64,000 bases of DNA from Caldibacillus thermoamylovorans (lineage in GTDB: Bacteria > Bacillota > Bacilli > Bacillales > Caldibacillaceae). This document shows, one piece after another, positions 8,317-17,364 of the stretch (position 1 is its first letter; each line of letters begins with the position of its first letter). Under the pieces are notes generated by a model that did no database searches, was not told the DNA's origin, and saw only the letters and a list, made by a program, of their open reading frames with translations. The stretch covers positions 1 through 64,000 of the forward strand of contig NZ_CCRF01000010.1 of assembly GCF_000751775.1 (NCBI RefSeq), given 5' to 3'. The position numbers and the translations under genes are program-made.

Positions 8317-8376
8317 ACTTATTAAAGATGTTTAATAAGTTTTTTGCTGGAGACTTTTTAAATTCATTTAATAAGC
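8317..8376 (+). promoter_or_regulatory. two ROK-regulator operators
   Basis: A perfect inverted repeat with 10-bp arms, ACTTATTAAA and TTTAATAAGT, around GATG lies at 8317-8340. A second 24-bp site at 8353-8376 (arms ACTTTTTAAA and TTTAATAAGC) has its centre 36 bp away. A third copy precedes the transporter gene at 9435-9458. A ROK repressor gene lies between them, so autoregulation is likely. Confidence 0.7.
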
Positions 8377-8396
8377 AGACGTAAGGTGTGAAGGTT

Positions 8397-9416
8397 GTGA
8401 AAGTTAATTCAAAATCGTTAAGTAGGGTTTTTCTTCCCGCTATGCGAAAATCGCTTTTAGAACTTGGGAGTGCAACAAAGGTCGAACTAAGCGAACATTT
8501 GCAAATTAGTTTCCCGACTATAAGTAAGTTTTTGACCGAGATGGAGAAGAATGGGGAAGTTATTTCAGTTGGTTTCGACAAATCCAGTGGCGGGAGAAGA
8601 GCAAAAAGATATCGGTATAATCCTGATTATATGCAGGGACTTGCTATTTTCTTAGAAAGGAACGAGACAATTTATACTATATTTAATTGTGGGGGAGAAA
8701 TAAAGAAACAAGGAAAGGCACCAAGTGTATTAATCGATAATGGGATATACACATTAACTAAGTTCATCGAAAAAGTAATAAAGGCTAATTCGTCAAAAAT
8801 AAGTTCAATTGCCATTGGTGTTCCAGGTTCGGTGGATAATGGCCGAATTTTTTATATACCGGGATATGAGCAGTTTCAAAATTTTGATCTAAAAGGGTAT
8901 ATTGAAGACTTATTTTCGATACCTGTCGTTGTCGAGAACGATATGAATGCTGCTGTACTAGGGTTTAGCTATAATAATCGAATTGAGGAGAATCAATCTC
9001 TTGTCTATTTGTATTCCGGGCAAAATGGACCGGGTGCAGGATTGATGATTAATGGTGATATGGTGCGGGGGAGTACCTTTTTTGCAGGAGAAATTTCATT
9101 TGTCCCTCAGTATGATGAACGAAATTTTAGTCAGGCGTTAAAAGATGGAAGTAACTCTAGTCAGTTTACTAATTTTGAAAGTAATCAGATTGATGCTATT
9201 AGTAGGTTAGTAGCCACATTTACCGCAATTATGAATCCACATACGATTATTTTTTGTAGAGATGAAGTTGAAAAAGAGGTTATAGACAAAATTGCCATTG
9301 ATAGCGCAAAATATATCCCTTCTGAACATCTTCCCGAGCTAACAATCAGTGATTGGAAACAAGATTACTTGTATGGATTACAAAAGCTTTGCCTTGATCT
9401 TATGATGAACAAATAG
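8397..9416 (+). CDS. ROK-family transcriptional regulator (NagC/XylR type)
   Basis: About 339 residues. The N-terminal 75 residues are a winged helix-turn-helix ('GSATKVELSEHLQISFPTISKFLTEMEKNG', 'GGRRAKRYR'). The rest is a ROK sugar-binding fold with 'SSIAIGVPGSVDNG', 'VVENDMNAAVLG' and 'GPGAGLMINGDMVRGSTFFAGEISFVP'. The usual zinc-binding CxCGxxGC cluster of ROK kinases is absent (the region reads 'DERNFSQALK'), so it should be a regulator, not a kinase. I chose GTG 8397 because AAGGTG is well spaced; GTG 8388 is too close. It probably controls itself and the transporter downstream in response to a sugar or sugar phosphate. Confidence 0.85.
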   Translation: MKVNSKSLSRVFLPAMRKSLLELGSATKVELSEHLQISFPTISKFLTEMEKNGEVISVGFDKSSGGRRAKRYRYNPDYMQGLAIFLERNETIYTIFNCGGEIKKQGKAPSVLIDNGIYTLTKFIEKVIKANSSKISSIAIGVPGSVDNGRIFYIPGYEQFQNFDLKGYIEDLFSIPVVVENDMNAAVLGFSYNNRIEENQSLVYLYSGQNGPGAGLMINGDMVRGSTFFAGEISFVPQYDERNFSQALKDGSNSSQFTNFESNQIDAISRLVATFTAIMNPHTIIFCRDEVEKEVIDKIAIDSAKYIPSEHLPELTISDWKQDYLYGLQKLCLDLMMNK

Positions 9417-9434
9417 TGTATATGTTTTCTCAAT

Positions 9435-9458
9435 ACTTTTTAATGTCATTTAATAAGT
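9435..9458 (+). promoter_or_regulatory. third ROK operator, ahead of the MFS transporter
   Basis: Arms ACTTTTTAA and TTTAATAAGT repeat the layout and 24-bp length of the two operators before the ROK gene. It ties the transporter to the same regulator. Confidence 0.65.
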
Positions 9459-9535
9459 GTATCTCTTTTGGTAGATTTTAAGCAGGAAATAAACGAAATT
9501 GGGAAAAGGTGAAAAAATGCATAAGCGAGGGTTAC

Positions 9536-10762
9536 ATGATGACAACATTTCTTTTAATCATTATTTATTTGGCTTTTATCAGCCTGGGCTTACCTGATTC
9601 CTTGTTGGGAGCAGCATGGCCGGTAATGCAATCGGATTTTGGCGCACCAATTGAGACGGCCGGATACCTGTTTATGACGATTGCAGGGGGTACGATTCTC
9701 TCCAGTTTAGTTAGCGGAAAGGTGTTGAAACGATTTGGCACAGGCAAAGTCACATTTGTCAGCGTATTAATGACTGCTTGTGCGTTACTCGGCTTTTACT
9801 TTGCTCCATCCATTATTTGGCTTTTTCTTTGTGCCATCCCACTTGGTATGGGAGCGGGTGCTGTTGATTCGGGATTAAATGATTATGTAGCGACCCATTA
9901 TAAAGCCCATCATATGAGTTGGTTGCATTGTTTTTGGGGAGTCGGTGCAACACTTGGTCCTGTTATCATGGCCCAATATATTTCAAATCAAAATTGGGGT
10001 AAAGGGTATCTCACTATATCAGGACTTCAATTCATATTAGTCGTCATCCTTTTGTTCACCTTGCCTTTATGGAACAAAGTAAATAGCCATATTACTATAA
10101 ATAAAGAGCCGGAAGAGCCAAAGGGAATTTCTTTTAAGGAAAACGCTGAGAAGGTAAGACCTTTACAAATGAATGGTGTTAAATTAGCCTTGGCATCCTT
10201 CTTTTTTTATTGTGCGGTTGAAGCGACAGTGGGTCTGTGGGGAAGCAGTTTCTTGGTAAATGTGAAAGGGTTAACAGCGGCAACTGCTGCCGAGTGGGTT
10301 TCCTTTTATTATGCAGGAATCACGATTGGTAGATTAATGACGGGCTTTGTCACCTTTAAAATGTCGAACCAGGTGCTTATCCGGATGGGGCAAATCATCG
10401 CATTAACCGGTGCCATTCTTCTCGTCTTACCATTGCCATCCTTCTTCTCGGTTGCAGGTTTTATTGTTGTGGGATTGGGACTAGCTCCAATTTTTCCCTG
10501 TATGTTGCATGAAACACCGGCACGTTTTGGGGAAAAGCATTCACAGGCCATTATGGGTTATCAAATGGCGGTTGCTTATACCGGCAGTACATTTATGCCA
10601 CCACTTTTTGGGTTCATTGCATCACATACAACAGTCGCACTTTTCCCGATTTGTACGGTTATATTTGTGATAGCAATGGTTCTCAGTTCCGAAAAATTGA
10701 ATCGGGTACTGAAAAAGAAACTATTAATAAATAACAAGAATAAAAGTTCAACGGCAATCTAG
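9536..10762 (+). CDS. MFS transporter, probable sugar permease
   Basis: About 408 residues and 12 helices. The 'FISLGLPDSLLGAAWPVM' start, 'GMGAGAVDSGLNDYVATHY' and 'SWLHCFWGVGATLGP' motifs place it with FucP/GlcP-like sugar MFS proteins of Firmicutes. I place the start at ATG 9536, after GCGAGGG; the in-frame GTG at 9509 is less likely. A ROK operator precedes the gene and a HAD sugar-phosphatase-like gene follows, which suggests uptake of a sugar or sugar derivative. The substrate is unknown. Confidence 0.8.
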   Translation: MMTTFLLIIIYLAFISLGLPDSLLGAAWPVMQSDFGAPIETAGYLFMTIAGGTILSSLVSGKVLKRFGTGKVTFVSVLMTACALLGFYFAPSIIWLFLCAIPLGMGAGAVDSGLNDYVATHYKAHHMSWLHCFWGVGATLGPVIMAQYISNQNWGKGYLTISGLQFILVVILLFTLPLWNKVNSHITINKEPEEPKGISFKENAEKVRPLQMNGVKLALASFFFYCAVEATVGLWGSSFLVNVKGLTAATAAEWVSFYYAGITIGRLMTGFVTFKMSNQVLIRMGQIIALTGAILLVLPLPSFFSVAGFIVVGLGLAPIFPCMLHETPARFGEKHSQAIMGYQMAVAYTGSTFMPPLFGFIASHTTVALFPICTVIFVIAMVLSSEKLNRVLKKKLLINNKNKSSTAI

Positions 10763-10959
10763 TCATTGATTGCGAGATGGTTATGAAACACTGAAAAAGT
10801 GGTTGCTCTGATTAATGAATTTAGGTTTTAAAAATATAAAGTAAGTAGAAGAAGAGGGTTGTCAACATACAGTAGAAGATTTCCTTCATGATGTTCAATC
10901 ATTAACTTTTTATGCTGCTTTGAGGGTTATTTAAAATTTGTCACGGAAGAGGTACTGAT

Positions 10960-11760
10960 ATGATTAAATTAGTGCTAACGGATATGGACGGAACATTCTT
11001 GAACAATAGCGGTGACTTTAACAGGGAATTATATAAAGATGTCAAAATAATCATGGAGGAGAAAGGAGTCGTTTTTGCTCCGGTTACCGGCAAACAATGC
11101 GAGCGTGTAGAAGAGTTATTTGGTGATGATGCAAAGGGTTATTGGATTTTGGGTGACAGTGCAACTCGGATTAAGCATAATGGGAAATTCGTATATGAAT
11201 CGTTGCTTAGTAATAAATTAGGACTTGAAATGATTCGTTTGCTTGAGAAAATAAGTTTGGAACATACGATAATTGCATGTACAAGAAACGGTGCGGTCAT
11301 AAAAGATAATATACCTCAAGAAGAAGCGGCTATTGTGAGAAGATCCTATGCCCAAGTAAGGCAAGTGTCTGATTTCAATGAGGTGACTGAGGACTTTGTT
11401 AAGATTACTGTTCATGATCCGGCGCATAGATGTTTTGAAACTAGGGAAAAATTATCTTGCCTTTTTGAGTCAGCTTATATTGTCGCATCAGAATCAGCTT
11501 GGATTGACATAGCCAATGCGAATGTTCATAAGGGTACAACCGTTGCATATTTACAGCAGCTATTGAATGTAACTCCGGAAGAAACAATGGCATTTGGCGA
11601 TGGTTACAATGATATCGAGCTTATGGAGCGGGCCGTCTATAGCTTTGCTGTTCGAAATGCTGTTCCGGAATTAAAAGAAGCTGCAAATTTTATTACCCGT
11701 TCCAACGAAGAAGACGCGGTCATGAAAACAATCATGCAAATTTTATCTTTACAGAAATGA
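10960..11760 (+). CDS. Cof-type HAD-IIB phosphatase
   Basis: A 266-residue haloacid-dehalogenase-like hydrolase. Motif I is 'LVLTDMDGTFLN' with the nucleophile Asp and acid Asp, motif II is in 'FAPVTGKQ', the motif III Lys is in 'NANVHKGTTVAYL', and motif IV is 'AFGDGYNDIELME'. The Cof/YidA group dephosphorylates sugar phosphates and similar metabolites in the cytosol. It lies about 200 bp after the sugar-type MFS gene, so it may act on the imported compound. The substrate is not predictable. Confidence 0.88.
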   Translation: MIKLVLTDMDGTFLNNSGDFNRELYKDVKIIMEEKGVVFAPVTGKQCERVEELFGDDAKGYWILGDSATRIKHNGKFVYESLLSNKLGLEMIRLLEKISLEHTIIACTRNGAVIKDNIPQEEAAIVRRSYAQVRQVSDFNEVTEDFVKITVHDPAHRCFETREKLSCLFESAYIVASESAWIDIANANVHKGTTVAYLQQLLNVTPEETMAFGDGYNDIELMERAVYSFAVRNAVPELKEAANFITRSNEEDAVMKTIMQILSLQK

Positions 11761-11830
11761 TAAAAAGGGAGAAATGAATCTTGTTTATTTTACGGATTTG
11801 AGAAGGAGGGGGGTGACTTCCACTCTTTGT

Positions 11831-12998
11831 CTCGTCGCCATTTTGGGGCAGGAAACGCCCAATTTTGACGACGAAACGTATTCTCGTCACCATTTTGAGG
11901 TGAAAAACGCTCAATTTTGACGACGAAAGGCATTCTCGTCGCCAATTTGAGGAGAAGAAAGCCAATTTTTGACGACGAAACCCAATCTCGTCACCATTTT
12001 GAGGTGAAAAACGCACTATTTTGGCGACGAGCCTCTTTCTCGTCACCGTTTTTGGTCGGGAAACTTCATTTTTTGGCGACGAGGCCTGTTCTCGTCACCA
12101 TTTTTAGGTAAAAAACGCCCAATTTTGACGACGAAAGGCATTCTCGTCGCCATTTTTAGGTAAAAAACGCCCAATTTTGACGACGAAACGTATTCTCGTC
12201 GCCATTTTGAGGTAAAAAGCGCTCAATTTTGACGACGAAACGCGTTCTCGTCGCCGTTTTGAGGCAGGAAACGCCCAATTTTGACGACGAAACGTGTTCT
12301 CGTCACCATTTTGAGGTGAAAAAAGCACTATTTTGGCGACGAGCCTCTTTCTCGTCACCGTTTTTGGTCGGGAAACTTCATTTTTTGGCGACGAGGCCAG
12401 TTCTCGTCACCAATTTGAGGTAAAAAACGCTCAATTTTGACGACGAGGCCAGTTCTCGTCACCGTTTTGAGGCAGGAAACGCCCAATTTTTGACGACGAA
12501 ACGCCTTCTCGTCGCCAATTTGGGGCGGGGAATGCTGTTTTTTGGCGACGAGCCTCTTTCTCGTCACCGTTTTTGGTCGGGAAACTTCATTTTTTGGCGA
12601 CGAGGCCAGTTCTCGTCACCGTTTTGAGGCAGGAAACGCCCAATTTTTGACGACGAAAGGCATTCTCGTCGCCATTTTTAGGTAAAAAACGCCCAATTTT
12701 GACGACGAAACGTATTCTCGTCGCCATTTTGAGGTAAAAAGCGCTCAATTTTGACGACGAAACGCGTTCTCGTCGCCGTTTTGAGGCAGGAAACGCCCAA
12801 TTTCGACGACGAAACGTATTCTCGTCGCCAATTTGAGGCGGAAAACACTCAATTTTGACGACGAACCCCAATCCCGTCACCATTTTGAGGTGAAAAGCGC
12901 TCAATTTTGACGACGAAAGGCATTCTCGTCGCCATTTTGGGGCGGGGAATGCTCAATTTTGGCGACGAGGCCCAATCTCGTTGCTAATTTTGACCGAG
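11831..12998 (+). repeat. 52-bp palindromic repeat array 2 (about 22 units)
   Basis: Units are almost all exactly 52 bp (two are 53). Typical arms are GACGACGA or GGCGACGAG and CTCGTC(G/A)CC around a 5-9-base variable centre. The linker is ATTTTGAGG-type, then GGAAACGCCCAATTTT-type. A block of about 147 bp at 12136-12282 recurs at 12658-12804, and a two-unit 'TTTTTGGTCGGGAAACTTC' block occurs three times (near 12050, 12360, 12570). The array fills the space between two convergent genes. Open frames over it exist only because 52 is not a multiple of 3 and stops are rare in the unit; they are not genes. Confidence 0.95.
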
Positions 12999-13090
12999 CT
13001 TTCAACGATAAAGTTTCTTGGTATTAGGTGGCTGAACGTTTTCTAATATGATAAGGTTAAAAATGAAAACAGTTTACCAACTCCCATCAA

Positions 13091-13546
13091 TCACTTCCCC
13101 TTTTTAAACCCTTCCTGCTCCAAATAGTTTGTAGCGCCATTATAGGTTGGGAATGTACCGTCCAACAGTTCACCGGCAAAGGTATTCCAAAGGTCCAGTT
13201 CTGCGTCATACTGGAGTGTCAACGTATTACCGTGCTCATCTTTCCATATTTCTTCATTAAACGGTTTTGCCGATAGCGATTGTATCGATAAGCGAATGAT
13301 ATTGCGCAGTTCTTCTTCGGTAAAGTCCCGAATATTAACCATTCCCTTGTCATCCATTGGATAATCATGAGGGAAAAGTCCTGCATAAACAAAACCATTG
13401 CCGTTCGGATGCAAATGATAAACGACTGTCTTTTTTTCTTGGACACTCTCCTCATAATGGAAATTCACTCGTTTTAGCGAAACATCCTTCCTTGTAAGTT
13501 CCGGGAAAGATTCAATAATCGCAAGTTTTTCTTCAAATGTAAACAT
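13091..13546 (-). CDS. conserved hypothetical protein
   Basis: 151 residues, soluble, acidic. AGGAGGGCCT precedes the ATG at 13546 (MFTFEEKLAIIESFPELTRK), so I prefer it to the longer frame from 13594. The middle reads 'VVYHLHPNGNGFVYAGLFPHDYP' and the end 'LDGTFPTYNGATNYLEQEGFKKGK'. I believe it is a Bacillaceae-wide hypothetical but cannot name the family. Its 3' end faces repeat array 2. Confidence 0.7.
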   Translation of the reverse strand: MFTFEEKLAIIESFPELTRKDVSLKRVNFHYEESVQEKKTVVYHLHPNGNGFVYAGLFPHDYPMDDKGMVNIRDFTEEELRNIIRLSIQSLSAKPFNEEIWKDEHGNTLTLQYDAELDLWNTFAGELLDGTFPTYNGATNYLEQEGFKKGK

Positions 13547-13819
13547 AGGCCCTCCTGAATTTTTTTCTTTTATCATTCCTGTAAAATATAGCACTTAAAC
13601 ATATATTTTAACAATAAATGGAAAATTAAACTATTTTTCACATTAAACTGTAATTTTAAATCAGGCATAATTTTGCCATAGAATATCCTTTCAAATTATT
13701 AACAGTGGCTTTCTTTATTATCAATAGTTAATCATTTATCATTATGTTAAAAAACCAAAAAGTAGTTTAAGCTTTAAGTACCATATGATGTGTCATACAA
13801 ATCATTCCTTCCGCTGAAC

Positions 13820-14372
13820 AGATGCTTGCAATGAAAATATTATCGGCTAGACCGGAACCATATTAAGATTTTGCGATGCTGAAATTCTTATCCGGTATCT
13901 TCAAATTGAAACTTTAGAAGAAGTTATTCAAATTTTTGATGGAAGGAAGTTTTTAGGTGATCGGCAAAAATGTTTCTCAATTATGTTGGAAAGGATTTGA
14001 ATAAGCATTGGAGAGAATTTTCAATATAATTCATGCAGAAGACTTCAACCTTGCCCTAACCAATTTGCTATTGACTTTTATTCAAGTAATTACGAAAAGT
14101 ATTTCGAGGAACTAATATTCACTGAAGAAGAGATAGAAAAATTAAATAAGGAAGAATTAGAGAAATTAACCAAGGTGGCGGCAATTATCGAATATATTGG
14201 GAACAGGCAACCAAAGGCAAAATTATATGATTGGATTTATTCGGATAAACTAAAACTGGAAGAACCATATACACCCGGATTGGAAAAAGAAACATTTGAA
14301 AGGGTTAGAAGGATTATTCAGCACCGAAAGAATTTGCGTCAAGAAATGTCTTTTATGATGAGAAAACCTTGA
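13820..14372 (+). pseudogene. degenerate gene remnants, nucleotidyltransferase-like start
   Basis: From 13820 the frames piece together as 'MLAMKILSARPEPY..' then 'DAEILIRYLQIETLEEVIQIFD', then 'FLGDRQK' and 'NYVGKDLNKHW', with at least two frameshifts and a stop. This resembles the middle and end of a DUF6036-type nucleotidyltransferase. From about 14043 a second frame stays open to 14372 ('FEELIFTEEEIEKLNKEELEKLTK... IEYIGNRQPKAKLYDWIYSDKLKLEEPYTPGLEKE') without a convincing start. Both look like leftovers. Confidence 0.45.
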
Positions 14373-14391
14373 ACCCATTTTAAAAACGGAT

Positions 14392-14433
14392 GGTGCATTT
14401 CGTCCATTTAAGATGAGGAAATGCACCTTTTTT
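14392..14433. terminator. intrinsic terminator between converging units
   Basis: GGTGCATTTC (14392-14401) and GAAATGCACC (14418-14427) with TTTTTT after it on the + strand. It lies just past the 3' end of the ABC operon and may serve both sides. Confidence 0.75.
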
Positions 14434-14451
14434 GAACAACTAATTCTGATA

Positions 14452-15096
14452 CTAAAATTCTCTGTTTTTATAGAAGGTTAGTGATAATAAATAGGATAGT
14501 ACGAAAATGAATATAGTTGGTAAAAGAATTACAAATATGGTTTCTATATTCGATAAACTTGATAGGATAAATAGAGACTTTGGATTATTTTCGGTCATAT
14601 AAGAAATCCATGCTGAACCGCCGAAAATTAGGAGAAAGAATAGCAGTGAATTAATCATTCTCGATTTCAAAAAACCATATTTAAAAATTACCGGAAATGA
14701 AATGGAACAATATAAAACAGAAACGATAATTGAACCTGCCATTCCGGTAAGTGAAAAAGGAATAGGTTGCAGCGGTAACTTTAATATATCAACGACTAGA
14801 TAGATGAGTAAATTTATCAAGATGGCAAAGGCTGCAATTACAATTACAGATAAATATTTAGCCAATACAATTGTATTTCTTTTAATCGGTAAGCTAATTA
14901 ACATTTTGTCGCTATTATTTTTATCATCTATGGCACTTGAACCTAAAGCCAACAAATAGGTTACACCAAGCACCCCGATTAAAAATCCGGGTGCACCTAT
15001 TTTGGAAAAGAAAAGTGAAAAAAACAGAATAAAGACAATGGAAAGGAAAACAGATTTTTTTTGAACAAGAAAATCCTTTTTAATAAGATGGAACAT
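14452..15096 (-). CDS. ABC-2-type transporter permease
   Basis: 215 residues, six hydrophobic segments. The charged start 'MFHLIKKDFLVQKKSVFLSIVF' and 'SSAIDDKNNSDKMLISLPIKRNTIVLAKYLS' are typical of bacterial ABC-2 permeases (YtrC/bacitracin-transporter-like). GGGAG is well placed for ATG 15096; GTG 15105 is too close to it. It overlaps the ATPase gene and completes a GntR-ATPase-permease operon. Confidence 0.8.
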   Translation of the reverse strand: MFHLIKKDFLVQKKSVFLSIVFILFFSLFFSKIGAPGFLIGVLGVTYLLALGSSAIDDKNNSDKMLISLPIKRNTIVLAKYLSVIVIAAFAILINLLIYLVVDILKLPLQPIPFSLTGMAGSIIVSVLYCSISFPVIFKYGFLKSRMINSLLFFLLIFGGSAWISYMTENNPKSLFILSSLSNIETIFVILLPTIFIFVLSYLLSLTFYKNREF

Positions 15097-15967
15097 TTTG
15101 TCCACTCCCTTTCGTGGAAAATAATAAAATATCTTCTAATGTTGGTTTTTCAATCATCACCTGATTACCAAATCGGTCCAGTAGTTCTTTTTTGTCGTTA
15201 TATAGCGCTTTAAAGCCAAATTTATTTTGTTCGACTCCGATAAAGGAAAGGTTTGTCGCAGTTTCGAGAAATTCTTTACTCCCTTTGACAATCACATACT
15301 GTTCCAACAATTCATCCATTGGTTTGCTTAAGATTATTTCGCCATTATTTATAATGGTGATATAGTCGGCGATTTTTTCCAGATCGGATGTAATGTGTGT
15401 AGAGAAAAATATCGCTTTGTTTTCATCTTCCATTAAAGAGCGTAAAATGTGCAATAATTCACTTCGGATCAGAGGATCGAGGCCGGATGTAGGTTCATCC
15501 ATAATCAGCAGTTCTGCGTGATGGGACAAGGCGATGGCCAGTGAAAACTTCATCTTCATTCCTTTTGATAATTGTTTAATTTGCTTATTTAACGGTAAAC
15601 TAAACTTTTTCGCATATGTTAAAAACGCATTTTCATCCCAATTTTTATAAAATGGACGAATGATATTTTTCATTTCTTTAACGGTTAACTCTTCGTAAAA
15701 ATGATTTTCGTCATAAACAAACCCGATTTTTTCTTTAATTTGTAGTTCATCTTTTATATGATCGAACCCAAAAATTTTAATTTCGCCGCTATCTTTTTTA
15801 ATTAAGTTCATGATTAATCTAATGGTTGTGCTTTTTCCTGCACCGTTCGGACCGATAAAACCCATGACAAAGCCACGATCTAAAGAGATATTTATATTTT
15901 TTAATGAAAAATCCTTGTAATGTTTGGAGACATTGTTTATTTCCAGAATCTTATTCAAGTTGTTCAC
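15080..15967 (-). CDS. ABC transporter ATP-binding protein (YtrB-like)
   Basis: 295 residues. Walker A GPNGAGKST, signature 'LSKGMKMKFSLAIAL', Walker B 'LLIMDEPTSGLDP' and the switch His in 'FFSTHI' are intact. The GTG at 15967 overlaps the GntR stop as GTGA; the TTG at 15958 with GAGGGG upstream is an alternative. It energises the partner permease. YtrA-type operons respond to cell-wall-active compounds in Bacillus, but the substrate here is unknown. Confidence 0.9.
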   Translation of the reverse strand: MNNLNKILEINNVSKHYKDFSLKNINISLDRGFVMGFIGPNGAGKSTTIRLIMNLIKKDSGEIKIFGFDHIKDELQIKEKIGFVYDENHFYEELTVKEMKNIIRPFYKNWDENAFLTYAKKFSLPLNKQIKQLSKGMKMKFSLAIALSHHAELLIMDEPTSGLDPLIRSELLHILRSLMEDENKAIFFSTHITSDLEKIADYITIINNGEIILSKPMDELLEQYVIVKGSKEFLETATNLSFIGVEQNKFGFKALYNDKKELLDRFGNQVMIEKPTLEDILLFSTKGSGQNVPSY

Positions 15968-16335
15968 CCCTCGTATAAAAGTTCTAAAATTTTTTTCAAT
16001 TCTTCCAGCGACATCCCGATTAACTTTGCTTCTGTGATTGTTTCACTCAGTTTTTGTTCTACCATTTTCATTTTCTTTTCTTTCAAAATATCTGTGTTGA
16101 CGGGTGCGACATAAGAACCTTTCCCTGCAACAGTCACTATAAATCCATCTTTCTCTAATTCGTCATAAGCGCGTTTTGTCGTAATCACACTGATTTCCAG
16201 TTCTTTCGCCAAGCTCCTGATGGATGGTAAAGCCTGGCCTTCTTTTAGGTCGCCGGTAAGAATTTGACTTTTGATTTGGTTGATAATTTGAAGATAGATG
16301 GGTTCGTTTGCGGAATTTGAAATAATAATATTCAC
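15964..16335 (-). CDS. GntR-family regulator, YtrA type
   Basis: 124 residues. 'EPIYLQIINQIKSQILTGDLKEGQALPSIRSLAKELEISVITTKRAYDELEKDGFI' is the GntR winged helix, followed by 'VAGKGSYVAP' and a short dimerisation tail, the size of YtrA proteins. I start at GTG 16335 (MNIIISNSANEP), which aligns with the family; GTG 16347 lies within the ribosome site. It is the first gene of an ABC operon and its own promoter carries a YtrA-like operator. Confidence 0.85.
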   Translation of the reverse strand: MNIIISNSANEPIYLQIINQIKSQILTGDLKEGQALPSIRSLAKELEISVITTKRAYDELEKDGFIVTVAGKGSYVAPVNTDILKEKKMKMVEQKLSETITEAKLIGMSLEELKKILELLYEG

Positions 16336-16361
16336 AAAAGAGATCACTTCTTTCGTTATTA

Positions 16362-16402
16362 CTGTATATGTACAGTATATACAGTTTGAGGTAGTATGTC
16401 AA
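16362..16402 (-). promoter_or_regulatory. promoter and YtrA-type operator of the ABC operon
   Basis: On the reverse strand, TTGACA (16402-16397) and TATACT (16379-16374) are exactly 17 bp apart. A perfect inverted repeat, CTGTATAT (16362-16369) and ATATACAG (16377-16384) with a 7-bp spacer, covers the -10. Binding would block the polymerase directly. Confidence 0.8.
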
Positions 16403-16574
16403 ACTAAAAATGATCGAACATTTTTATGCAAAACTTGGAGACCGTAAAAGAGTTTTGATACTTATTTCTAGTTAGTTGCCTCATCAAACAGACCACTTTC
16501 CATAAAGCAATATTCAACTGTTATGGGACAATATAATAAAAGAATATAATGGATTTCCAAGGGGGTTAAAGTTG

Positions 16575-17159
16575 ATGGATGCAATTAATCAAAGTCCAGA
16601 AAAATTAACCTATAAAGAATATGCAACATGGGCGGAAGGAAAAAGATGTGAAGTTTTAGATGGGGTAATTATCAGTATGGACCCATCTGTTTCACCAAAA
16701 CATCAAGAAGTATTGATGCAACTTTCAATTGAATTTGGTTCTTACCTTCGAGGAAAGTGTTGTAAAGTTTTTGCAGGAGATGTTGATGTATACTTATTTG
16801 AAGACAAAAAAGGGTGGGATAGTGAAAAAGTAAAGAATTGGGTCATACCTGATATGGTTATTGTATGTGACCCGGATAAAATAAAAAAGCACGGAATTGT
16901 TGGTGCCCCCGATTTTGCACTTGAAATTCTTTCCCCGTCTTCAGCAAAAATTGATCATATGGTCAAAAGATGGGCCTATTCAAAAGCGGGTGTGAAAGAA
17001 TATTGGATTGTAGATCCGGCCAACCAACTGGTCGAAGTCTATCTATTAAAAGAAGGCGTTTTAGAATTAGAAAATGTCTATACAAAAGAGGACTCGGTCC
17101 ATGTTCACGTCCTGGAAAATTTATATATTGATTTAGCCAATATATTCCCCGAACCATAA
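16575..17159 (+). CDS. Uma2-family putative endonuclease
   Basis: 194 residues. 'YKEYATWAEGKRCEVLDGVIISM', 'WVIPDMVIVCDPDKI', 'GAPDFALEILSPSSAKIDHMVKRWAYSKAGVKEYWIVDP' are the hallmark segments of the Uma2/DUF820 PD-(D/E)XK fold, with candidate metal ligands Glu in EVLDG, Asp in PDMVI and Glu-Leu-Leu in 'LEILSPSS'. A GGGGG ribosome site precedes ATG 16575. The function of the family is unproven. A truncated second copy of its first codons lies at 19541-19625. Confidence 0.85.
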   Translation: MDAINQSPEKLTYKEYATWAEGKRCEVLDGVIISMDPSVSPKHQEVLMQLSIEFGSYLRGKCCKVFAGDVDVYLFEDKKGWDSEKVKNWVIPDMVIVCDPDKIKKHGIVGAPDFALEILSPSSAKIDHMVKRWAYSKAGVKEYWIVDPANQLVEVYLLKEGVLELENVYTKEDSVHVHVLENLYIDLANIFPEP

Positions 17160-17364
17160 AACTTTTTAATCATTATACTTGAAAATGAATCAAACCATAG
17201 AAGAGGGACACCGCGAATGAAAAGGGTGTTTTTGACCCTCTTAAATGTACCGAAAATTGAAAATGGTAGAAATGTAAAGATATAAAATAATTGGGAAAGA
17301 AAAGGGTATTTTAATATTTCTGATGTTTGGTATAATATGTATAACTTTGGAAGGAGGGGATTTA

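Noticed and set aside
8162-8581. 139-codon ORF on the reverse strand
   Set aside because: It runs across a terminator, two operators and the start of the ROK gene. It is a shadow.
11732-12904. Several open frames of 60-105 codons on both strands over repeat array 2
   Set aside because: They follow the 52-bp repeat, which shifts frame every unit, so all frames are equally open. They have no ribosome sites and their sequence is only the repeat read in three frames.
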